Shown piece after piece: positions 30,905 through 41,859 of a stretch of DNA of 64,000 bases. Numbering within the stretch: position 1 is the stretch's first letter; each line of letters begins with the position of its first letter. The stretch is from Aplectana chamaeleonis (lineage: Eukaryota; Nematoda; Chromadorea; Rhabditida; Cosmocercidae). Position numbers and translations under genes: made by a program. The notes below the pieces were generated by a model that was given only the letters and a program-made list of their open reading frames with translations, made no database searches and had not been told where the DNA came from. The stretch is taken from positions 834,397 through 898,396 of the forward strand of contig JAPDOI010000296.1 of NCBI GenBank assembly GCA_029168955.1. Direction: 5' to 3'.

Positions 30905-31585
30905 TAGTTATACATTTATATTTATATTTATTTTGCACTCATGGTGCGCAATCGACAGGAAAGCAACGAACAAAAAAGTCGACTGCGACTTTTCCGACTC
31001 AACCAAAAACAACCACGCAAATGAGGAGAAACACAAAACAATCAGTAAACAAAGAATTAACAGAGCTCCACGTGCTTGCCAAAAAGCAGAAAAAAACGCA
31101 GCCACCACGACCAAATAACAGATCAGTATTTTTTTGAAACTGTGTTCAGTATCAGCAATTTCCTTTCCAGTGATATGTTGAAAAAACGTGTTCTGGATGC
31201 AAATGATTTCACAAAAAGTGTGTAGGGTTAGAACACAGAGGATACGATCAGCCTGGGCAACGCAACTAGCCGAAGCTATTCTGGGGCGGGCCAATAGAGG
31301 TGCCTCTTTGATCTGGTACGAACCTCAGGCGTAAGACCCAGACCCAAGCAGGCAATGGTAAACCATTCCCCTTGTTGACCTGTACCTCCAGCGCTAGACT
31401 GTGGTTTTTGCAGTGCACAAACACGAAGTCTACTGGGCATTTAATCGCTGGAGCCGATATTCATTTTCAAAGAAATTTCTGAGTTTGGAAGTGGTTGCTC
31501 TATCGAAATTGATAGTTGAAAAGAAAAACATCTTAGCAAACTGGGGGCAAGCACATAAAGAGAAGGCCTATAAATGGAACACTAG
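30905..31585 (-). other. Probable 3' region of the CR1-like LINE
   Basis: On the minus strand this follows the LINE stop at 31586 and ends in an AAATATAAATATAAAT-type tail (30908-30935), similar to other LINE tails here. No coding motif. The assignment to the LINE is inference. Confidence 0.4.
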
Positions 31586-31884
31586 TTACACATCAGGCAC
31601 GCCTATCAATTCCATGAAATCAAGCTTTATGAGAGCCTTTTTAAAAACAGAAGTGCTTGGTTTCTGCAAAAGTTCAATTGGCAGCTTGTTCAACCACGCA
31701 GATGTTCGATGAAAGAATGAGTTGCTGTATTTGTTGCTCTTGAGAACACTACGTCGTCTATGTCTGGAAGTATCGATATTAAGACTAGGTCTTCTCAGAG
31801 AAGAGGGCCTGAAATGCCAAAATTTGGAAGCAGGGAGGCGAAATTCTCCTCTGAGTATTTTGAACGCTATGACAATGTCGGCAT
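31586..31884 (-). pseudogene. CR1-like LINE, C-terminal end
   Basis: The minus-strand frame DADIVIAFKILRGEFRLPAS...LRRPSLNIDTSRHRRRSVLK, FFHRTSAWLNKLPIELLQKP and STSVFKKALIKLDFMEL is the conserved C-terminal tail of CR1-like polyproteins (WN.LP..I pattern). It is the continuation of the RT fragment at 34509-35769, from which it is separated by the hAT insertion at 31885-34508. The 8-bp duplication GTCGGCAT lies at the break. Confidence 0.8.
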
Positions 31885-32113
31885 CAGGGCTGTGCGTAAC
31901 TGGATTTTGTAATTTCGTAAATGGTAAATCGTAATTTTCCAAATTCCTCGTAATTCGTAAATCGTAATTCGTAACTGATAATTAGTAGGTAGTAAGCCCG
32001 CACATATCCAAACCTCATTCGATGTGTAAACACCCAAGCATTCCAGATGAGGTGTTTCCATATCGGAGAAGGTTTGAGATTGTGTTTCAAAATAACACTG
32101 TTTTGAGCAGTAC

Positions 32114-32326
32114 ATGAAAAAATCAGTATACATACGCGGGATATTAACGACTTCAATAGACAAAATTGAAAAGCCAAGCTTAATCAAATGCAAAACCTGT
32201 GTCTTGTTTTGCAGAACATTAAAATACGAAAACATAGCGAATCACCGCTTCACCAAGCACTGCTCAATGATGGGAGCGAAGAAGGGCAACACTGTGATGA
32301 GAGAAAATAGCGTTTGGATAGTTTAA
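32114..32326 (+). pseudogene. BED zinc-finger fragment of a hAT transposase
   Basis: The 70-residue frame contains IKCKTCVLFCRTLKYENIAN followed by HRFTKHC. The C-x2-C ... H-x4-H/C spacing is that of the BED finger found at the N-terminus of hAT transposases, where it binds DNA. The frame ends at a stop soon after KKGNTVMRENSVWIV, and no RNase H-like catalytic domain or dimerisation domain follows. Its position inside an element with hAT termini supports the call; alone, the finger would be weak evidence. Confidence 0.55.
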
Positions 32327-32719
32327 ACTCAATCTTTCAAGGGAAGGATAATTGGGCAAGGTGGAAATATCAAAGGGTTATACATGCTACTGCAAAACCA
32401 CTTCTTGACACAGAAATCAAGTCTGCCCTCCACATTTGTGAAGCGTTACTCTGAGCGGAGTTATATGTGTTCCTCCCCATAGACATAAGTTCGTTGGGGT
32501 GAAAACAACGGTTCGAGAGGTGAAGGTTTTTCAGAATTCTGGATTGCAAAAAGGTGAAGGTTCTCTATAAATCTGTGATTTCGAAAATGAACCATTTTGA
32601 AAATTTTTCTTTTGCTTTTAGAATTTGACTGAATTCTCAATTTCAAAAACATTTAATAATCTTTTTAAAAAGTTGAAACTGTGCTGCCATAATTTTTTGT
32701 AAAATTGTTCCGAGCTGAT

Positions 32720-33070
32720 ACTGTTGACGTTGACTGCAGCTTTGCACGAGGTGGTATCAGGCTTTATTCGACGGTTTCGCCTTCTTCATATTCTGAAAGA
32801 GCCAAATCCAATTATAAACATGCACGATCGAACACCGTAGCGGTTGACTCTCTTCAGAAATTCGACTCCCAAATTTCCAAACTTATATAATATCAGTTTG
32901 GAAATTCCGGATTCGAAATCCCGTAGAGAGTTTGCCTTTATGGCGTTTGGTCGTGTATTTTCACAATTGGATTTAGCTCTTTCAGATTCTGAAGAAGGCG
33001 AAACCGTCGAAACGTCAGTCGAATGAAGCCTGATAGCACCTCGTGCAAAGCTGCGGTCAACGTCAACAAT
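32720..33070. repeat. Penelope-like terminal repeat remnant, inverted pair
   Basis: GTTGACTGCAGCTTTGCACG (from 32730) is mirrored by CGTGCAAAGCTGCGGTCAAC (33043-33062). Each arm continues into GAAGAAGGCGAAACCGTCGAA on its own strand, a frame reading LALSDSEEGETVETSVE. The left arm lacks about 12 bp including the GTC of the ribozyme core. It looks like two pseudo-LTRs left in opposite orientation after loss of the coding part. Confidence 0.55.
32979..33028 (+). ncRNA. Hammerhead ribozyme-like motif (type I, minimal stem III)
   Basis: The core boxes occur in order: CTGAAGA (32989-32995, consensus CUGANGA), GAAAC (33009-33013) and GTC (33014-33016). Helix II can form from GGCG/CGTC around AAAC with an extra A. 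Helix I pairs GATT (32985-32988) with AGTC (33017-33020) and CTTT with GAAG after an internal loop. Helix III is reduced to the AC/GT pair, as reported for ribozymes in Penelope-like elements, which may need a dimer to cleave. Cleavage would follow C33016. Activity is inferred. Confidence 0.5.
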
Positions 33071-33562
33071 GTTGAACTAATGCCGAGGTTAAACGAGAGT
33101 CGGTTACTGTTTGAAACTGACTCTTGGATTCACCACTTTTCCTCTCGTAGCTAACTGCTTTCGGGGATGTACATCTGCCAGAAGTTGTTTCGGAAAATTC
33201 CATGAAACTTTTTGTCGAATAGTTTTCAGGTCAGAAAAATGTTTTCCCGTTCCTTCAGCGAATTCCAATTCACGAAATACCAGTTTTTCGCTTGTAACTT
33301 TTGAACCGCTGAAAATGGATACGTGGTGATGATTGTTTTCGAAATCTCCGTGAACTTGTACAATGATGTGCACATTGGGTTTCAACCTTTATTTTTTTAT
33401 AAGCCAGCCAGGTATTTAGAGCCAAACCTCATATTTAATTTCTATATCGGGGTGGAATTTCTGTCCGCAGTTGCAGACGACCACTTGTGCAGCCTGCAGC
33501 TTAAAGGCAGTGTTCACGATAAAAATCTTCTTGTGTTTTAAAGCCTAACTTAAAAACGGTCT

Positions 33563-33795
33563 TATGCTGATTCCAATAATGTCTCTGAAGTCGTACAAGA
33601 CCTCCTGGGAACGGAGTTATGGTCCCTTAAACACTGAGCTAGGGAAGCATGGTGGACGAGTCGTTCGAGGCTTGTAACTTCCGTCTTTTGCAGCCGATGT
33701 ATGCGAGCTTACCTGGGTAAAGAGAGAAGTTGAGAATGAAGGGTAGAACTGGGCCACTGATCGCAAACCATCGCTCATCCCACGATCTCGAGTTT
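33563..33795 (+). repeat. Dispersed repeat, partner of 16480-16731
   Basis: Collinear in inverted orientation with 16480-16731; here it is inside the hAT element. Preceded at 33503 by an AAGGCAGTGTTCACGATAAA MITE-like end. Confidence 0.65.
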
Positions 33796-34508
33796 TCTTT
33801 TGTACACGCCGGAATGCGAGCATTGCGCTTTTGGGGTTTGCCTTGCGCTCGAAGTGGCAACTTCGGGCTTTTTTGGGGCTCTTCCTGGCCCGTTTTCATG
33901 CGCTCTTTCGACGTCAACGTTACAGTGTGCTTCTCAACTACCCATTCCTAGTGGAAACTGAAACACATTTTTTTCGTGAACAATGTCTTCATGCATTATC
34001 GTGCTTGGACCTCGTGGTCCCAGCATGATTCTGCCTGCACTACGTGTTGCAACAGCGGTTGTCTCCAACTGCGCATCGGAATTTGGCTCTGATATACAGT
34101 AGCTCCAGCAAATGTCTGCGTCTCCCGTGTTTATCATGGGGGTGGTCACTGACAGAAGCGGAACGGTCGGTCACGATTGAATTTCGCTATCAACATTTAT
34201 ATTTCGCCATGTCCGACCTACAGGTGACTACGCCCGGCTGGGAATGCCAGGGTAAGGTTGCATCGAAAATTGAAATCTGGAAGAATAATCAAATACCAGG
34301 AGTGTGAAAGAAGTGGTAAATTCATCTATACCCTAGACAACAAACTTACATTGTTCCCTCAAGCACATTTTCACGATTTGTTACGATTTGTTACGATTCG
34401 TTACGATTTTGGCCCGAAATTTCGTAAATCGTAAATCGTAAAAAAATTGCCAAAAACGCCCGTAATTCGTAAATCGCAATTCGTAATTCGTAATTACGCA
34501 CAGCCCTG

Positions 34509-35769
34509 GTCGGCATAGATCCGCCTGTACAAAAGACTTCTTAAACCAAGCTCGCTCAAGCGAATTCTGTATGATGGCATGTTTCGAGGATAGCTGGGAT
34601 CAGGAAAGGCACGGAAATAAACGATCCTTGTGAAAGTCATCTGGACCTTTTCTATCTTGTTTATGAGATTTCTAGTGTAGGGATTCCAAACTTGGCTACA
34701 ATACTCCAAAATAGGTAACACATATGTTTTGTAAAGTTTTATCAGAACGGTAGTATCACTAGTTTTAACCGTTCTGAGCAAGCTATAAAGGCAGCGCATG
34801 GCTTTGGAAACGATATTGTCTATATATGTTTCCCAATCAAGAGTGTTGGTTACGATGACTCCAAGATCGCGGATTTGAGTAAGTGTCTCTGGCAAAGCAA
34901 CCCCATCAAGAGATTCGCTTCGTAAATTCGAAGAGTTTTGGCCAAGAGAAAGCAGATACGTTTTACTTGAGTTGAGCTTTAATCCCCAATTACTAGCCCA
35001 GATAGACATACGCTCAATCGCACTACACATTCCTGATTGGATAATATGTCTGTTACTGTCGCCGGAAATTGTATAAACCTTGATATCGTCCGCATATGCA
35101 CATATGTGAATATCTTGGTTTATTTTCAGGAAGGCCGGGAGATTGAGGTGTATATGTTGAACAGAAGAGGTGAAAGTACTCCGCCTTGAGGGACTACAGA
35201 TGTACAAAAATGCGTTCTAGAGAAAGTGCCATTACAGTTAACAACAAAAGTTCGCTCAAAAAGGAAAGATGTCAGCCAGCTCAATAGATTTCCCCTGAAC
35301 CCTATACTTTCGCATTTTCTGAGTAAGCTACCGTGATCGACGGTGTCAAATGCTTTGCTAAAATCAAAGTAAACAGCATCAACAGCTTGTGACGAGCTTA
35401 GTGCACCAATCCAAGAGTGATTACATTCTAGAAGTTGCAGGCAAGTAGAAGAGTTTTTAACAAAACCAAACTGTTCAGGAGGGATAACATTAAATTTGTC
35501 TAGCCAATCTTGAAAACAAACTTTCAAAATTTTTTCCATGACTTTGCAAGGCGTTGGTGTAATGCTTATAGGTCGAAATTCATTAGGTGATGAAGCAGAA
35601 GAGCTTTTAGGTATTGCAGTAACTATCGATCTCTTCCACAAAGCGGGAACCTGGCCAGTAATAAGCGAGATGTTGAAAATGTGACACAGAGGGATTGAGA
35701 TTTTCTCAGCGAACATTTTATAGAAAATTGCAGGAATTCTGTCCGAAGGGATCGAAAAAGAAGCCTTAA
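34509..35769 (-). pseudogene. CR1-like LINE reverse transcriptase core
   Basis: Two overlapping minus-strand frames. The first (35769 to about 35150) has IPAIFYKMFAEKISIPLCHI, FRPISITPTPCKVMEKILK, YFDFSKAFDTVDHGSLLRK with the first catalytic Asp, and VPQGGVLSPLLFNIY. The second (35207-34509) has IHICAYADDIKVYTISGD with the YADD pair, then IWASNWGLKLNSSKTYLLSL, IRDLGVIVTNTLDWETYIDN and YVLPILEYCSQVWNPYTRN. A frameshift near 35150 separates them. These are CR1-like clade motifs, the same family as the fragments at 13.8 and 16.8 kb. The element is broken by a palindromic insertion at 35770 and a hAT at 34508. Confidence 0.85.
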
Positions 35770-36221
35770 AGGCATCGTACGCGCTGAAAACCACCTACCG
35801 TTTTTTGAGTTCGAGTTATTGGTTGGGCCCACCAGAGAACATAGGGAGAGTTTGTTGGGTCACCGACGCATTATTGTGAAGATATGGGAGATCGAATGCT
35901 CCGAATTCCGCCGGAAGAGGCCGGCCTTCCGACAGCCATGTGGCATAAATAGAGAAAGGAAGGTAGCTTAACAGGAAATGACACGTCAACTTCCACCCAT
36001 TTACGCGATTTAACTTGTTGATTAGCTTGTTGCCGTTCTCTATTTATGCCACATGGCTGTCGGAAGGCCGGCCTCTTTTGGTGGAATTCGAGGCATTCGA
36101 TCCCCCATATCTTCCCAACAATGCATCGGGGCCCAACAAACTCTACCTACGTTCTCAGGCGGGCCCAACTAATGATTCAAACTCAAAAAACGGAGAGTGG
36201 TTTTCAGCGCGTACGATGCCT
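35770..36221. mobile_element. 452-bp palindromic element with TTAA duplication
   Basis: AGGCATCGTACGCGCTGAAA at the left is the exact reverse complement of the right end. TTAA flanks both sides (35766-35769, 36222-36225). Most of the element folds back on itself around about 35990-36010 (GGAAGGCCGGCC..., CCACATGGCTGTCGG). TTAA duplications are typical of piggyBac-type elements. It interrupts the LINE frame between RRYLRKVK and ASFSIPSDR. Confidence 0.8.
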
Positions 36222-36500
36222 TTAACTTTACGCAAGTATCTACGGACCAGTGAAGGATTAATCACTGGTAAGGGGCAATCAGGGATAACATATGTCAGGA
36301 AGTTTGCGTTAGATTGACATGGAGGTGTGAAAACACCTGCGAAAAAGTCAGCCAGTGCATTGGCTTTATCTTCCGCAGTAGTGAGGACACCTCCATCTGA
36401 ACCATATGAGCACGTCGAATTGTTCTTTTTACCCACACGTTTACTGACGTAGGCATAGAGCTTCTTCATGTTGGGACTATTGGAAAGTTTTGTAAGTAGT
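36222..36500 (-). pseudogene. CR1-like LINE, segment upstream of the RT core
   Basis: The minus-strand frame MKKLYAYVSKRVGKKNN, LTTAEDKANALADFFAGVFT and SLVRRYLRKVK precedes the RT block; LADFF..VF is a common linker motif of CR1-like polyproteins. It joins the 34509-35769 part across the TTAA palindrome. The LINE appears 5'-truncated at about 36500, so no endonuclease domain is present. Confidence 0.7.
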
Positions 36501-36662
36501 AAGTAAGTAAGGAAAGTTATGAATTTGATAATGTTATCACAAGATAACGAGCTCATTCGATCAAAAGCAACCAAACGCGATCTCTAGCATGGTCAAAATG
36601 AAAACATATTTTACCTTGGAAAATTATGTTCCTCCCCAATTTCCCTAAATATTTTCACACGA

Positions 36663-37020
36663 TTGACTAGATTACAACATGCCGTACATTTCGGCGTTTT
36701 CGAAATTGAAAACGGAGTACTTTGGTGCGAGTTGTGGTCGAAAGACGCTTTAGTTGCCGACTTCGCCCATTTCGCCCACTTTTTACCTTTGGATAGCGGC
36801 GGTATTGTACCAGTTTCGGTCGGAGATTCAATGCCGGTCTGGACAATTTTCTGGCATTCTCATGCACAAAGAAGTCTGTTGTCAACCACCACCAAATTTC
36901 CTAGCATTCTCGGCACTATCCTACAATGGGGGGGGGCGCCCACGATTCAAGACAGAAATGAAATGAACTTGGTAAGGCTACCAAACGAATTGTTTCTATA
37001 GAGCTTTTATGAAAACAATG
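36663..37020. repeat. Dispersed repeat pieces
   Basis: 36663-36830 is the reverse complement of the fold-back centre (28645-28796). 36940-37015 (GACAGAAATGAAATGAAC...TTTCTATAGAGCTTTTAT) recurs at 57535-57605, and its start also occurs at 11255. No coding content. Confidence 0.6.
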
Positions 37021-38232
37021 ATTGATAGCACTATCGGGCATCTTTTATCAGAGATTTTCTTCATTTCTGTATATAAATCTTAGGTGCCCCCCGCGCCTAA
37101 GATAGACCCGCAATCTCAAACAGTAGTTTCGCCTTAGCTCGGAAAGTGTCATTCGTCGCGGCCGCAAAAGCAAGAAAAGCGAGGAAGAAATTCTATAGAA
37201 GTACTGTGATTGATAGCGTTATTAATCGGTCACTCATTTGATTTTGTCTCGAACCCTGTCTGCCCCTCGTCTAGAATAGTAGTTATACATTTATTGTCAA
37301 TCTCCTAACTTCGGAAAGCCGCGATGCGCCATGATATCTGCATCTTAGAAACCTAGTGGTTGTTTTGAGAAAGCACTATGTTAAAAATCCGGAAACGACC
37401 GTTCCGCTTCCAAGATAGCGAATTCAGCGCCGCGGCTTCCTAGAGATATGAGACAGACCATATAACCTCACATATTTTCTCTTTAGGGTTCATGAGAGTG
37501 GAGAAAATGGGAGGATCGTCTTCAAAACATATGCAATCTCCAGATCAAATTCGAAATTAGCAGATGAATATCCGCTAATTTCTTAATGTGCATTCTGATT
37601 CTCTTTCGTATCTCTTTACTATCGTGTGCATAAACGTCGTTCGTTGTTTCTCTTGGCTTCCTTGAAACGAAACACTTTTTTGATTTCAGAATTACTCTCT
37701 GGGGGAGTTTGTACATAAATTGCAGTAGTCGCAGTCGACATTCGGGTCACTCATTCATTAATTTTACGTGAAGACCGAGCAGCGAACGTTTAAAGTTCGT
37801 GCGCCCTACTTCGGCATAAAATTTGCTTGTTCATCGCGGACCTGATTGGAGACATGGGCACCAAGTTTCAAAAGAAAAACCGGTAATTTTTTGAATTAAG
37901 TCCAAAATAATTATTTTTGACAAATTGTGACCCGAGCACAGCTGAAAACAAAAATTGTGACTTCAGCAGATCCCTCCATATAGAATAATAAATCTCACAA
38001 GGCGGCTACTCTTGGAAAGAAATTATTTTCAATCCAAATAGATTTTTAAAAATAATAATATCACATGCCAAAAATATTAGTATAAGAAAGTATAAGAAAG
38101 AAGTATAAGAAAACGTTCATTCCCGGAAAAACAGATTTTAAGGGAGCCTTTTGCACTTGAGCATCCGAAACAACAATCTTCGCCTCTCAGACCGCCATCT
38201 CCACCCCAACGAACCTATGACCTCCGCATTTG
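37021..38232. other. No gene recognised
   Basis: AT-rich sequence with short random frames. TATAAGAAAG is repeated three times around 38083-38110. Confidence 0.45.
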
Positions 38233-38799
38233 GGCCTATTTCAGAGTTCGATCGTTGTGCGACGCGATCGTATGCAGGGCGACGCGACCGTCGCGTCGCC
38301 GTGGAAATCGCAGGCTTTGGAAGTGTGAATGCACAATCGCGAAAGTTGATGATCACGCATTTTTACGTACATATTCTAATCGACGCCCAATCAGCATAGA
38401 TGAATATAGCAAATAAACATAGGTTACTGTTTATTTGCTGTATTCAACTAAGTATGACAAATTGTGTGAACAATTATTTGTGAGAGTTTGCTGGCCGTGG
38501 GTAGTGTTGAATGTCTTCGATGAAGTTTTTTTCTCTTTTTTTATTTGGAAGCTTCATGGTTTGTGTCGTGCCATCTGAGACATATAATTGGCAAGCTTAT
38601 CTCTTGGGCAATTCACAATCCGAGACGATTGGAAAAAGGACGCAGCTAAAAAAATTCATCATCAAAACGAGTCCAACAAAGCCCAAGGGTGCTTAACTAT
38701 CACAAACAATTATCGGAAAGTTTTTTTTTCAGAAAAAGCACTGACCTTAGAAATGCGGATGGGAAACAATACCCTTATACTTAAAGCAGTTATGTCCCG

Positions 38800-39133
<334 letters not shown>

Positions 39134-39407
39134 GCCGATCTTGGGAATGGCCGATCAGAAATGTTATAAAATGGTACCATTATGTAGGTGGGGAGGACAT
39201 AATTGGGCTCCAAAAAAATCGGGTTGAATCATATCTTGCGCGCCTCGGGGCAACCGACTTTGTCCGTGGGGCACACTTTTGGCCGTGGGTCATGAAAACT
39301 TCTATGAGTCGTCTAACGCTAGAAGGGCTAAGCACTCATCAAGGCGGTAGGTATTTAATACTAATGGATACAGAATCGCCGTACAGAATCGCTAGGGTTT
39401 GCGGGTA

Positions 39408-39850
39408 TGCAGGGCGTTACCGATAGTGTGCAGGACCTCAGTGGGAGCGTGCAGGACGTTATAGAAAGTGTGCAGGACCCTAGTGGGAATGTGCAGGACG
39501 TCATAGAAAGTGGGCACGACACCAGTGGGACTGTGCAGGACACCAGTGGGAGTGTGCAGAGCTTCATAGAAAGTGTGCAGGACCCAAATGGGAGTGTGCA
39601 GGGCGTCATATAAAATGTGCACGACCCAGAAGGGAGGGTGCACGGTGTCATAGAAAGTGTTAGGGACCCTAACGGGAGTGTGCAGGGGGTCATAGAAAGT
39701 GCGCCGATCCCCAGTGGCAGTGTGCAGGACCCCAGTGGGAGTGTGCAGGGCGTCACAGAAAATGCGCAGGTCCCGAGTGAGAGTGTGCAGGAGGTCATCG
39801 AAAGTTAGCAGGACCGCAGTGGAAGTGTGCATGACGTCACCAAGAGTGTA
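39408..39850 (+). repeat. Degenerate satellite array E
   Basis: About ten diverged copies related to the 42-bp unit: GTGTGCAGGACCCCAGTGGGA alternating with GTGTGCAGGACGTCATAGAA(A). The two 21-base halves are more alike here than in arrays A-D, and at 39530-39556 three consecutive half-units are all of the CCAGTGGGA type. This may be closer to the ancestral 21-bp monomer. Confidence 0.8.
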
Positions 39851-40789
39851 GAATTTGAAAAGAAAGTTTTTTTTTTATTTTGTTCTAGCTAAATTGTACA
39901 ATTTTTGTGGCGAAGAAAAAAGATAGGAAAACATGAATCTTGAGAAGCGTGCGATGCGTTTTGAGAATGACGCAGAACTCCGGAGACATTTCCTTGCCAG
40001 TCTTAGGAAACAAGCAGCAGCTCCACTTCCGCACCTTCTCTGTTCGTCACTCATTGCAACCGCTCAGTCATTTCGATTCCCTAACTTATATATGTTGCCA
40101 GTCCGAGCTTATCAAAATTGGCACCACAAAATCCTAAACAACCACCTACTTATTTCATTCATTGAGAACAAGGGCATGGTGTTGGTCAACTAGTGAAACA
40201 TCATATAAAATGAGAATGCGTTTGTCCTTATCATGACAGAGATGGTAAAGCGAGAATAATCGCTTGGGAACTTTACAAATCGAAAGAAAGGGCACTGGCT
40301 AGCGACGTAAGGGAAGGATGGACGGAAGGGGTTTTGAATTTTATGCCGGCAGCAGCCGTCGATCTACCGCTGGCTTCTTATGCTTTGCTTTTTGATCCCA
40401 CATTTTCATACCCCCCCCCGCCCTGGTGTAAATGTCCGGCAGCCTGCTCTGCTCAGGAGAGTCCATACTGGCAGCAACCTTCGGGCAGACGGAAGTCAGT
40501 CAACACCGTTCTAACAAACTAATCCGTCTCAGGAAGTTGGCTCACGCAAAAGTTTCTTTGGGCGAAAACTTCGCTAGGACTCGCTAGTAGATGGATAAAG
40601 CGCACAAATTTTTTTTCGAATGCCACAAAGCGAAACAAAGAATAAACTACAACACGAATTCTTCTATGAAATAGTAGATCTTCCGCGATGCAAGTCTTTA
40701 CCTAGGCTGTCGAGAATGAAGGTAAGCTACCTGAAAGAGCAGAACAAATAAAAAAAAACTAAAAAATCGGGAAAAGTCGAGACATTTGA
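39851..40789. other. Interior of the 38.2-41.0 kb element, no gene
   Basis: AT-rich with one C-run (40410-40421). Short frames only. Confidence 0.4.
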
Positions 40790-41280
40790 GTGCAGAAACA
40801 TAAAACACTAGCAGCGACCGGTCGCGTCGCCGTGCAGTGCAAGGCGACGCGGTCTGTCAATGCCAGTCGCCCAATCCCGCGATTTCACCCACTTTCCTTG
40901 CAATTTTGTCTGAAAGACCTGCGACCTGATCACGCGACGCGACCAGATCGATACGCAGGGTTTTCGTTCGGTTGCGTCGCACAGCCATCGAACTCTGAAA
41001 GAGACCTTAGGCCGGAATCATACGTCCGTCGCGGTGATGCGTGAAAAGTAGCGGTATCGATCAATCGCGACGATATTGCGATTCGGGGAGAATCGATTGC
41101 TTTCATAGGAGCAAGGGAAGTTCGTCTAATTAAATAGGATGAGATATTCATTCGAGAGTGATCGACACCTCTGTTTTTACCCACATTGCCGGAATTTTCA
41201 GCAAATATGCATACCGTCGCGATTTCATCACAACGTTGCCCAATGGAGAGCGGCGCCGATGTCATCGCGGCGATATGAAT

Positions 41281-41560
41281 ATTGTGGTGAGCGCGAAGTG
41301 CTCACCAGATTTGGCTTTGATTCGCCATCGCGCAACCCCCTGATCTCAGTATCAAGGTCCAGAGTAAACGTAGGAAGACCGTTCTTTTTGCATTTATTAC
41401 ACTTTAGGAGGCTGACTAACTATCCAAAAATTGGTCCGGAATGGTTACCTGAGATTCGAGAAAAATTGTCAAAACCACGTCATTTTGGTCGAAAAAAGGG
41501 TTCATCTCCTTTTTTTTCAGTTGGCGTACACGATCTTGTTGGAACACTTAACGTTGAGCT
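41281..41560 (+). repeat. Dispersed repeat, inverted copy of 63097-63360
   Basis: GGTGAGCGCGAAGTGCTCACCAG and later AAACCACGTCATTTTGGTCG and CGTACACGATCTTGTT recur, inverted, near the right end of the window. Confidence 0.6.
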
Positions 41561-41859
41561 AGAAAGCTCATTTTTGGCCAGAAAGTTGGTTATGATTGCA
41601 CCTAGCTCCTGTCAAAATTTGAAGTTGGTAGCTCAATTTTTGTGGAACCTCAAAATTGAGGGTCAAGAAAGACAAAAACACGTAAACATGTTATTATAAA
41701 CCATCCGACGTTTACTCATCCGTAAAAAAGAACTAATGAAATAAACACTGTTACTGATAGGCTTTTGCTCAGGATTGAACGCGCCCTGAGACGGGGCAAC
41801 GCTTCAATCAATACGGCGGGATCTCGGAAGTACTTTTTGGAACGCCGCTCGGTGTGAAT

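Larger units (their letters stand above)
31885..34508. mobile_element. hAT-family element inserted in the LINE
   Basis: Ends are CAGGGCTGTGCGTAA and its reverse complement TTACGCACAGCCCTG, with the 8-bp target duplication GTCGGCAT at 31877-31884 and 34509-34516, diagnostic of hAT. Subterminal regions hold many short copies of CGTAATTCGTAAATCGTAA in both orientations, likely transposase-binding arrays. The interior keeps a BED zinc-finger piece (32114-32326) and later insertions (Penelope remnant 32.7-33.1 kb, dispersed repeat 33.56-33.8 kb) but no catalytic transposase. Confidence 0.9.
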
